Positions 17,321 through 23,575 of a stretch of DNA of 23,575 nt are shown here, piece after piece. The stretch comes from JBIOJM01 sp044450785 (GTDB taxonomy: Bacteria > Planctomycetota > Planctomycetia > Isosphaerales > Isosphaeraceae), in NCBI GenBank assembly GCA_044450785.1, contig JBIOJM010000140.1:1-23575 (forward strand), read 5' to 3'. A program made the position numbers and the translations under genes. Each line of letters opens with the position of its first letter. Position 1 is the stretch's first letter. The notes beneath the pieces were generated by a model that was not told the origin of the DNA, did no database searches, and saw only the letters and a program-made list of their open reading frames with translations.

Positions 17321-18546
17321 CGTGGTTTGCCTCCTGGCGGGGGCCAGGGAACCGCGGTTTCGACCTTGCCGCGCAAGGCGTCGCCGCCGCCGTCCAGACG
17401 CGGAGTGGGATCTCGACGGCAGGCATCTTCAGGGCAGGGCTTCCAGAGCCGTCCCAGCTCAGGGAGCTCCCTCAAGGCGCTGTCGAGCCGCTCTGCCAAA
17501 CGCGCATGACCCAAGGCGTTGGGATGGAAGTCGTCGGGCTCGATGGCCAGACGAGACGGGTCCATGTCGTCATAGGCGTCGGTCACGTCGACGACCCGTG
17601 AGAAGCCCGCGGTCCGCGCGGACTTTACCAAGGCCCTCTGGTCGGCTCCGTCGTTTTTCCGCCCAACGCGGGGAACCAGCACCCAGAGGATCGGCAGGCC
17701 CCGCGCCCGGCAATCGGCGGCCATTGTTTGGTAGACACCGGCCAGGATGTCCCAGTGTCTGGGCCGAAGTACCCGCTTGTAGTCGTCGGGGCTCCCGAAT
17801 GGCTCGACGCCCGCTTTGACCAGAGAGCGATGGTAAATGGGTGAATCCCAGCCCAGCCCCCGCGCCAGCAAATAGCGCAGCCGCCGCTCATCCCAGCCGA
17901 CGTCGGCGTCGGTCGACTCGTAGATCACCAGATCCGGATCCATGGGCCAGCCGATCTGGCCGAAGTGATACCAGCGCTGGCCGGGGGAATGCCCCGGGAC
18001 AGCGCAGTTGATGATCTCGACCGTCAGGCCACTCATCTCCTTCGCCCGGTCGTGCCAGACTTGTTCCAGGATCGATTCGAACCTTTGCTCCACGTTCACT
18101 CCCCAGCCGGCCCCGATCGAGTCGCCCACGAGCGCGATGCGGAACGTCCCGGCCGGTTTGTCGGTCGCATAGGGCCGGTCGCGCATGCCCTGCGCGTTGG
18201 TGCGCCAGTGCAAGCCCCACCGCTCGGTGGCGTCGTCCCGTTTCAGGACCACCTCGCGAAGGTCATCGACACGAACAACGAGGGGGGCGTCATCGACGGG
18301 GATCGACCACGTGCTGCCGGAGCGCCGGCGGATGCGCAAGCCCGGCACGTCGGCCAAATCGTTGAGCCGGCGGCCGGCATCGAGTAACTGCTCGTAATAA
18401 CCACGCTCGATCCGCTCGAGGTCGACCCGGTTGAACAGGTTGCTCTTGAGGATGTCGCACAGCCGCGACGGACCATCGCCGGAGAGACGGTCCGGCACCA
18501 GGCCGCAAGCCAGGATCACAATCGTAGCGAGCGAGTGCCTGGTCAT
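17317..18546 (-). CDS. SGNH-fold exported protein a
   Basis: 409 residues from ATG 18546. The N-terminus MTRHSLATIVILACGLV is a signal or anchor; with the alternative ATG 18564 (overlapping the MBOAT gene by 11 bases) ILAC would be a weak lipobox. GAGG at 18552-18555 gives 5-nt spacing to 18546, hence this choice. SGNH blocks: LVGDSIGAGWGV (Ser143), AVPGHSPGQ (182-190) and DDFHPNALGH with Asp338-His341. The third block reads YESTDADVGWDERR without the usual Asn. The sequence in front of it (to about 130) is shared with SGNH b, including ERGYYEQLLDAG. A longer frame to 18774 lies inside the MBOAT gene and is not credible. Confidence 0.82.
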   Translation of the reverse strand: MTRHSLATIVILACGLVPDRLSGDGPSRLCDILKSNLFNRVDLERIERGYYEQLLDAGRRLNDLADVPGLRIRRRSGSTWSIPVDDAPLVVRVDDLREVVLKRDDATERWGLHWRTNAQGMRDRPYATDKPAGTFRIALVGDSIGAGWGVNVEQRFESILEQVWHDRAKEMSGLTVEIINCAVPGHSPGQRWYHFGQIGWPMDPDLVIYESTDADVGWDERRLRYLLARGLGWDSPIYHRSLVKAGVEPFGSPDDYKRVLRPRHWDILAGVYQTMAADCRARGLPILWVLVPRVGRKNDGADQRALVKSARTAGFSRVVDVTDAYDDMDPSRLAIEPDDFHPNALGHARLAERLDSALRELPELGRLWKPCPEDACRRDPTPRLDGGGDALRGKVETAVPWPPPGGKPR

Positions 18547-18553
18547 CATCGCC

Positions 18554-19972
18554 TCATGATCCATAGATTCCTCGATGGAGGATGTCGAGCCAGGCCGAGA
18601 GGTTGGGGCTTGACCAGAGCGACCAGAGCAGAGCGACGCTGGTGAACGTGCCGGCGACCTTGAACGCACGCAAGGCGAGCTCGCGAGGGGCCGGCGGTGC
18701 CGCGCGGTGGCAGGAGCCGCGCGTCCGGCTCCGGCAGGCATCGAGCTGGACGTTGAACAACACCAAGGCGCCAAGGATGCTCCAGAAGAGGGCGTTCGGA
18801 GCCGTGAAACCCCAGGTCCCGAGCAGCCAGAACGACTGGTAGGCGTGCAAGAACCAGGTGGCCAGGAAGACGGTAGTGGTCGCGAACGCGAGGGCCACCG
18901 GCTGGGGCCACCGCTTGAACCGGAAGGCGACCGGATTGAAAAAGAGCCGGACCATGAAGTCTTTCCAGTAGATGTTGATCCGGCGCCAGTAGTCGGTAAA
19001 TCCAGTTGCGAGCAGGTAATGGTGGTGCGTTGGGGGAAGCTGGAATCCGAACAGGTGAAGCATGCCGCAGGCCATGTGGAACTGGCCGGACACCTGGAGA
19101 TAGAGCAGGTAGTTGCAGACCATGTAGCCTGCGAGGCTCATCAAGTCGTGGACCTGGGAGGGCGGCATCAACAGCTTGTGGTAGACTAGGCGGTAGCACA
19201 GGAGATGGACAGTTCCGCGGAACATCATCTCAAGGCCGCGGCGCTGCATGGCGTGAACGTCGTCGGCGAAGTAGCCCCGCTGCATGGTTCGGTAATCGAC
19301 CACGGGAAAGTGCATGAAGCAGTAGTTCGGCAGCAAGAAGAAGTAGCTGAGGGTGTCGACCAGCGATTCCGGCTTCTTGACATGCTTCAATTCATAAAGA
19401 TAGAGAATCATCCGGAACATGAACATCGAGGCCACGATGGGCCAGACGTTGTCGGGGATGACGGCGTGGGCCATCCCCGGCCGCGCGCAGGCCAAGGCCG
19501 CGGCGAGCGCGGCGATGATCGAGGCGCGGCCGATCCAGGGGATCGGCAGGGAGCAGATCCCGATCAAGACCGTGGCGAAGAGGAGGACGACCGCCGCGAC
19601 CTGAACACCGAAGACCCAGAACAAGCCGGCGAGCGAAACGGCCACGAACAGGGGCTTCTTCCAGCGGAACGGAGCCAGGTAATGAAAGGGCAGCGCGACC
19701 AAGGCAAGCGTCACCAGCATCTGGAACGCGCGACCCTGGAAGGCCCGTTCCTCGATGTGGTAGACCTTGAAGACGGCCAGAAGCAGACCCAGAAAAGCCA
19801 GGTTGCGCAAGAACGGCCGGAGGGTGCGCCGACATGTTTCGGGCTCGCCCGGATAGAGACCCTGACTCGGCCGCTGATCGGCCTCCTGGTCTGCCGGCAC
19901 CACCGGCAGGTACTGCTGATGCAGCGCCCGCTTCGGCTTCGGTGCGACCCTACTTCGAGTCTCTGCCCCCAT
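18554..19972 (-). CDS. MBOAT-family membrane O-acyltransferase
   Basis: 472 residues, multi-spanning. Hydrophobic helices cluster at about 55-70, 83-100, 107-165, 175-195, 205-222, 280-310, 357-410 and 435-455. FTDYWRRINIYWKDFMVRLF (325-344) and the helix TVFLATWFLHAYQSFW with His376 are the MBOAT signature and its catalytic His. Such proteins (AlgI, DltB, PatA types) move acyl groups across or within the membrane to an acceptor, usually with an SGNH-fold partner; two such partners follow directly. The frame extends to 20164, but the extra 64 residues come from repeat-rich DNA, and GAGGGGG sits 7 bases before ATG 19972. First gene of the unit. Confidence 0.88.
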   Translation of the reverse strand: MGAETRSRVAPKPKRALHQQYLPVVPADQEADQRPSQGLYPGEPETCRRTLRPFLRNLAFLGLLLAVFKVYHIEERAFQGRAFQMLVTLALVALPFHYLAPFRWKKPLFVAVSLAGLFWVFGVQVAAVVLLFATVLIGICSLPIPWIGRASIIAALAAALACARPGMAHAVIPDNVWPIVASMFMFRMILYLYELKHVKKPESLVDTLSYFFLLPNYCFMHFPVVDYRTMQRGYFADDVHAMQRRGLEMMFRGTVHLLCYRLVYHKLLMPPSQVHDLMSLAGYMVCNYLLYLQVSGQFHMACGMLHLFGFQLPPTHHHYLLATGFTDYWRRINIYWKDFMVRLFFNPVAFRFKRWPQPVALAFATTTVFLATWFLHAYQSFWLLGTWGFTAPNALFWSILGALVLFNVQLDACRSRTRGSCHRAAPPAPRELALRAFKVAGTFTSVALLWSLWSSPNLSAWLDILHRGIYGS

Positions 19973-20095
19973 GGGCCCGCCCCCTCTCGGCTCATGAGAT
20001 CCACGGGCGTCGTATTGTTTGCAACGGTTGGGCCGGTTCCACCGGCTGGACGATCCGAACGGGGGCCCTGGAAAAGAGCGCACTACACGTTCCCA

Positions 20096-20157
20096 GAGCC
20101 GCTGCCGGCCGGCTCTCCAGGTCACCGAGCCGTTGCCGGCCGGCACACCTGGCTCTC
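20096..20157. repeat. two imperfect 31-bp tandem units
   Basis: GAGCCGCTGCCGGCCGGC at 20096-20113 recurs as GAGCCGTTGCCGGCCGGC at 20127-20144, each followed by a CTGG/CCAGG-containing tail. The core GCCGGCCGGC is nearly palindromic. Confidence 0.6.
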
Positions 20158-20272
20158 CATTCAAATCCCACTCACGGCAACGCGCGGGTCTCGACGCGGC
20201 GAGCGGTCAGGATGGCCGGAGGCCAGAGGTGGGTGCTGTCCTTGGCTCTGCTTCATTTGGAAACTGCGGGGG

Positions 20273-20292
20273 CCGGTTCCTCCGTGAACCGG
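20273..20292. repeat. hairpin CCGGTTC...GAACCGG
   Basis: Perfect 7-bp arms (20273-20279, 20286-20292) with a 6-nt loop. No T-tract. A related string, GGAACCGGCTCC, occurs near 23299-23310. Confidence 0.5.
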
Positions 20293-20386
20293 TGAGTTCC
20301 CCGCTGCGGCCGCGCCATCCTTGATACGCCTGCAATTACGGTCGATGTCGATGCGTTTTTGATCGTTTGGTCGTCGTTCAGGGGGG

Positions 20387-20406
20387 AACACCCCGAGTGG
20401 GGTGTT
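20387..20406. repeat. hairpin AACACCCC-GAGT-GGGGTGTT
   Basis: Perfect 8-bp stem with a tetraloop, preceded by a run of six G. It is not followed by T residues, so an intrinsic terminator is unlikely; it may be a protein site or a repeat unit. Confidence 0.5.
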
Positions 20407-20818
20407 GGAGAAAGTCTGTCATGGGCGCGAATCGGTTCATTCCTTGGGCGTAAGCCCATCAATCGAAGCCCGACAAACTCGGTGTCCTCCCCGATAACCC
20501 CCGCGATATAACCGATCTCCCTCGGACCTGTCAACCCGAGTGGCAGCGAGGTTTCATGCTGGCCGCGGCGAACGCGGCGAGGCGACTTGATGTTCGGACA
20601 ATTCTCGTCGGTGATATTTTTGAAGGAATGGGTGTGCCTCACATCTTCCTCGGCGTTGTGCGCTCTGGCCCTGGTCTTATGCGAGGATCAGTCGCTCAGC
20701 TCCGAACCGGCTCAACCGCGCCTCGGATCAAGCCCGAGCAGTCCCCGCCTCCGCTGGTTTACGCAGGTTCCCTGGTCGAGTATTCTGCCAGTAGTTTGCC
20801 ATGATGAATGAATTCCTT

Positions 20819-20908
20819 GGAGTCGAGCAGGGGGTTGCATCAAGAGTCCTTGGCCCTTGGTCCTTGGTCCTTGGTATTCCTTTGGGAGTCGAGCAGGGGG
20901 TTGCATCA
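20819..20908 (+). repeat. duplicated leader with 7-bp tandem repeats between copies
   Basis: A 24-bp sequence containing GAGCAGGGGGTTGCATCA occurs identically at 20819-20842 and 20885-20908, 66 bp apart. Between them are four head-to-tail units of TCCTTGG/CCCTTGG (20847-20874). The second copy supplies AGGGGG and the first base of the amidohydrolase ATG; the first copy has no ATG. Confidence 0.85.
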
Positions 20909-22341
20909 TGAGAGCTGGCGACTGCGGACTGCGGCGATGGGGGTGGGCCGTGAGCCTGTTCATGACCACCCTGGCCTGGGGGCAACCGACACACGAGACG
21001 GCGACTTACCGCCAGCTCAAGACGGCGCTTGACGCCATACCGGCGATCGACACTCACGACCCTCTCTGGCCTTTCGACCGTCTGCCGGGCTATGTGGAAA
21101 CCCAGCGCGGCCTGGGAATGAACCTGGCCGGCCTGTGGCGGAACAGTTATTTCACCAGCGTCCACCCCTTGACCGCGTGGACTCCGGGCATGTCGTTCAC
21201 AGCCTGGTGGGACAAGGCCAAGCACGATTTCGGCGACGCACGAGCCACGAGCGTCTGCCGGTACCAGCTCCCGGCCTTTGCCGACCTGTACAACGTCGAT
21301 TTTGACCGCATCACCGACGCACAGGCTCGCGATCTCGACGAGCGGATCTTCGCCCATTACGTGAACCCAAACTGGGTCTACCACGTGATTACCGAGCGGG
21401 CCAACATCGAGTTGATGTTCAACGACCCTTACTGGGGCCGGCTCGAGTTCAAGCACGACTACCCGTTCGGCGTCCTGGTCTTCAACGTCACGGAGTTCGT
21501 CCACAGCTTCCACCCCTCCGAGTTCAAGCAGGCCAGCGACGATATCTACCGGTTCTCGCGCGCGGAAGGGCTCAAGGTCGACTCGCTCGCCGACTATCAG
21601 GTCGTGCTCGCTCGCTTGTTTCAGAGAGCCAAGGCAGCCGGGGCCGCTTGCCTGAAAACGACACTCGCCTACCAGCGGACCTTGAGGTTCGAGAATGTGC
21701 CCGAGGCTCGTGCCGCCCGAGTGTTCGGCCGCCCTCGATCCGAGCTGAGCCTGCCGGAGATCAAGGAATTCGAGGACTTCATCATGTGGCGGCTGGTCGA
21801 GCTGAGCGCCCGGTACGACCTGCCGTTCCAGATCCACACCGGCCACGGACGGATCCAGGGATCCAATCCGATGAACCTGGTGGACTTGATCGAGGCCAAC
21901 CCGCGCACGAAGTTCATCCTGTTCCACGGCGGCTTTCCGTGGGTCGGCGAGACGGGAATCATCCTGATGCGACACGCCTCCCACGTGTGGCTCGACTCGG
22001 TCTGGATGCCGACCTTGAGCTACTCGACGGCCAAGCGGGCGTTCCACGAGTGGCTCGACGTGATGCCCTCCAGCCGGATCATGTGGGGGGGCGACGCCAA
22101 CCACGCCGAGGGGATCTACGGCGCCACCGAGATGACCCGGCGGTGCCTGGCCGAGGTCCTGGCCGAGAAGGTCGACCGCGGTGATCTGAGCGAAGAGCAC
22201 GCGTTGCGGATCGGCCGCCAGGTCCTTCGCGACAACGCGCTCGCGCTGTTTCCCCAGCTCAAGGACCGGCTGTGGAAGCACAAGGGAATCACGATGAAAC
22301 CTCCGGAGACGCCAGCCGAAGGCCGACGGCAGGCGCGTTGA
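20908..22341 (+). CDS. secreted amidohydrolase-like metal-dependent hydrolase
   Basis: 477 residues. The signal peptide (about 1-25, WAVSLFMTTLAWG) indicates export. The rest looks like an Amidohydro_2-type TIM barrel: AIDTHD (46-51) at the first strand, Lys250 in CLKTTLAY, QIHTGHG (308-314), LFHGGFPW (338-345) and MWGGDANH (392-399). These resemble the metal-ligand positions of the amidohydrolase superfamily, but the first motif is HxP/HD rather than the usual HxH. The substrate cannot be told. The ATG has AGGGGG seven bases upstream, inside a duplicated leader; an earlier TTG at 20857 would put repeat DNA into the protein. A 517-codon antisense frame is a GC shadow. The next gene follows after 39 bases in the same direction. 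Confidence 0.82.
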   Translation: MRAGDCGLRRWGWAVSLFMTTLAWGQPTHETATYRQLKTALDAIPAIDTHDPLWPFDRLPGYVETQRGLGMNLAGLWRNSYFTSVHPLTAWTPGMSFTAWWDKAKHDFGDARATSVCRYQLPAFADLYNVDFDRITDAQARDLDERIFAHYVNPNWVYHVITERANIELMFNDPYWGRLEFKHDYPFGVLVFNVTEFVHSFHPSEFKQASDDIYRFSRAEGLKVDSLADYQVVLARLFQRAKAAGAACLKTTLAYQRTLRFENVPEARAARVFGRPRSELSLPEIKEFEDFIMWRLVELSARYDLPFQIHTGHGRIQGSNPMNLVDLIEANPRTKFILFHGGFPWVGETGIILMRHASHVWLDSVWMPTLSYSTAKRAFHEWLDVMPSSRIMWGGDANHAEGIYGATEMTRRCLAEVLAEKVDRGDLSEEHALRIGRQVLRDNALALFPQLKDRLWKHKGITMKPPETPAEGRRQAR

Positions 22342-22380
22342 TCACCGGCGGATTCCCCGGGAGATGGAAGGGGCGGAGCA

Positions 22381-23238
22381 ATGGCAAGCCGTTTTCGCAG
22401 GGAGCTCGGCCTGGTGGTCGCGTGGCTGGTGTTTCCCCTGGTCCCGGTCATTCTGGAAGACCTGTATTATCAAACACTCAATTTTAACCCTTTCGATTCC
22501 AGACGCGCAGGAGGCCCCGACCCGCGAGAGTGGCGCTGGGTTATGTGGATCATCGTGCTCGGCCCGCTCCTGGGGTATGGCTTTCTTGCCGGCGCGACCA
22601 CCGACCTACCCGACGACCCGGCCACACCGCGCCGGGGCTTGCGCCGTCTGCTGGCGCGACGGTCGGTCTGGGTGGCGATCGGACCGTGGTCGGGTTTTCT
22701 CTTCTTGGCCGGCGTGTATTTCGGTCTCGCGGGTCTCGCGAATCTGGCGAACCGGATTCCAGCCGTCCAGAAGCTGAATGTGCATCTGGAGGAGTCGTGG
22801 AGGGGGACCTGGGTCGAGTCGGCGTTGGGGTGGATTAGTCCGCCGGATTGGGTTCCCGGGGTGTTCATCGCGGGGACGCTCGGCTATCTATGGCTCTGGC
22901 CGGCGTGGGCCGCGCTGCGGCGGGCGGCGAGGAACGGGCGGTGGAGGACGTCTCTCGTCCGCGGGTTGATCATGGCGCTGGCGTTCGTCGGCTCGCTTTT
23001 CGGCAGTTTCTGGGCAGCCACGGCCTGCCTGCGGAGCTATTTCTTCGATCCGCGGCTGGTGCCCTTGGTCGCGGTTGCGGTGGGACTGGCCTTGATGAGC
23101 GGCTGTGGCGGAACAATCACGTACGGCGAGCTGCGACGGCGCGAGCTGTTTCACGCCATGCTGGTGGCGTGGGTGCTCGGCCTCGCCTTGATGTGGCGGT
23201 GGTGGAGTCGAGCCCGACGTCGACCCCCGGCCTGTTAG
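22381..23238 (+). CDS. seven-helix integral membrane protein of unknown function
   Basis: 285 residues, with about seven hydrophobic segments: 9-30, 54-75, 96-120, 158-180, 194-218, 224-243 and 258-275. Arg-rich loops lie between several of them and at the C-terminus. AAGGGG seven bases before the ATG serves as Shine-Dalgarno. I do not recognise the family; no transporter, kinase or protease motif is visible. It probably shares a transcript with the amidohydrolase upstream. Confidence 0.75.
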   Translation: MASRFRRELGLVVAWLVFPLVPVILEDLYYQTLNFNPFDSRRAGGPDPREWRWVMWIIVLGPLLGYGFLAGATTDLPDDPATPRRGLRRLLARRSVWVAIGPWSGFLFLAGVYFGLAGLANLANRIPAVQKLNVHLEESWRGTWVESALGWISPPDWVPGVFIAGTLGYLWLWPAWAALRRAARNGRWRTSLVRGLIMALAFVGSLFGSFWAATACLRSYFFDPRLVPLVAVAVGLALMSGCGGTITYGELRRRELFHAMLVAWVLGLALMWRWWSRARRRPPAC

Positions 23239-23254
23239 GCGCTTTCGGGCCGCG

Positions 23255-23276
23255 CATCGACACGTTGCTGTCGATG
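23255..23276 (+). terminator. possible terminator after the membrane protein
   Basis: CATCGACA pairs with TGTCGATG (8 bp, short loop), followed only by TTT. It lies 17 bases beyond the stop; weak but well placed. Confidence 0.4.
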
Positions 23277-23322
23277 TTTGGTGAACCGATCGCCGGACGG
23301 AACCGGCTCCTACACTAACCCG

Positions 23323-23382
23323 ACGCGCCAGCGAGGGGTCTTCGATTATGCTGAACGGGTTGAAGATCCCTTGCTGGCGCGT
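23323..23382. repeat. long hairpin of the planctomycete ACCCGACGCGCCAGCGAGGG type
   Basis: Arms 23323-23343 and 23362-23382 pair over 21 bp with two G-T pairs and an 18-nt loop. Read as protein the left arm gives TNPTRQRG, a string I associate with spurious ORFs across planctomycete genomes, which marks this as a dispersed intergenic repeat and not a gene. Confidence 0.7.
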
Positions 23383-23407
23383 TTTGAAGTTGCGAGATTG
23401 CGTCTTC

Positions 23408-23452
23408 GCCCCGTAGGGGCCGTAACATATCAGCCCAGGGCACCGCCCTGGG
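23408..23452. repeat. paired small hairpins GCCCC-GTA-GGGGC and CCCAGGGC-ACC-GCCCTGGG
   Basis: Stems at 23408-23420 (5 bp) and 23434-23452 (8 bp) are separated by CGTAACATATCAG. This tandem layout is again a common dispersed planctomycete repeat as I recall it; the frame through it is not a gene. Confidence 0.6.
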
Positions 23453-23490
23453 AACAGACAAACGACACGAATCAGAAGAGCCCTCGTATG

Positions 23491-23569
23491 ATCGAATTTG
23501 ACCGCACGCTCGTACAATCGAATTTGACCGCACGCTGTCTCGCATGGTGATATTTCACCGTACACTGTC
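23491..23569. repeat. tandem TTTGACCGCACGCT units at window edge
   Basis: ATCGAATTTGACCGCACGCT is exact at 23491-23510 and 23517-23536 (26-bp period). A diverged third unit, ATTTCACCGTACACTGTC, ends at 23569. The array may continue past the window; it could be operator-like or the end of a mobile element. Confidence 0.6.
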
Positions 23570-23575
23570 ACTCCA

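Larger units (their letters stand above)
19973..20907. other. 935-bp divergent spacer rich in repeats and hairpins
   Basis: It lies between the divergent MBOAT and amidohydrolase genes and must contain both promoters. It holds a 31-bp tandem repeat (20096-20157), hairpins at 20032-20046, 20273-20292 and 20387-20406, and a duplicated leader at 20819-20908. The open frames here lack ribosome-binding sites and known motifs, and none is accepted as a gene. Confidence 0.6.

Noticed and set aside
17317..20164. Dlt operon proper (teichoic acid D-alanylation)
   Set aside because: No dltC, different gene order, two SGNH proteins and an added LPLAT; only a functional analogy is supported.
19205..20287. 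360-codon plus-strand frame over the MBOAT 5' half and spacer
   Set aside because: Charged low-complexity translation antisense to a clear membrane protein.
20728..22281. 517-codon minus-strand open frame
   Set aside because: It lies antisense to the amidohydrolase gene, has no domain, and follows from GC-rich codon structure; the sense frame has signal peptide and motifs.
23491..23569. CRISPR array
   Set aside because: Only two exact units with a 6-base gap and no spacers of constant length.

Overview
The window looks like chromosomal DNA from a planctomycete, most likely of the Isosphaeraceae/Singulisphaera type. The clues are the high GC, a secreted protein with an N-terminal ELLESRRLL motif, a PEP-CTERM protein, many long spacers, and a composite intergenic repeat whose spurious translation begins TNPTRQRG. 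The lineage is inferred from these traits; no rRNA or other phylogenetic marker is present. No tRNA, rRNA, CRISPR array or intact insertion sequence was seen.

Left part (1-5280): a minus-strand gene for a secreted seven-repeat beta-propeller/Ig-like protein. It is followed by about 1.9 kb of AT-richer, gene-poor DNA with a possible decayed reading frame. Next comes a single-gene plus-strand unit for a PEP-CTERM protein, with a near-perfect Shine-Dalgarno and a strong intrinsic terminator.

Housekeeping block (5273-11218, minus strand): xseA, xseB, ispA, dxs and nadK in transcription order. It provides exonuclease VII, the DXP entry step of isoprenoid synthesis, a short-chain prenyl diphosphate synthase and NAD kinase.

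Envelope-acylation block (11428-19972): five tightly packed minus-strand genes encode an MBOAT acyltransferase, two tandem SGNH-fold proteins, a DltA-like adenylating ligase and an LpxL-like acyltransferase. They converge on a plus-strand gene for a membrane-anchored SGNH protein with a TPR insert, and the two transcripts share a hairpin that covers both stop codons. The ligase + MBOAT + SGNH set recalls the Dlt system that D-alanylates teichoic acids, but no carrier-protein gene lies in or next to the cluster. This is the best candidate for an undescribed system here. Its substrate and acceptor cannot be read from sequence.

Right part (19973-23575): a repeat- and hairpin-rich divergent spacer, a secreted amidohydrolase-like protein whose start sits in the second copy of a duplicated leader, a seven-helix membrane protein of unknown function, and a terminal cluster of intergenic repeats that runs off the window.
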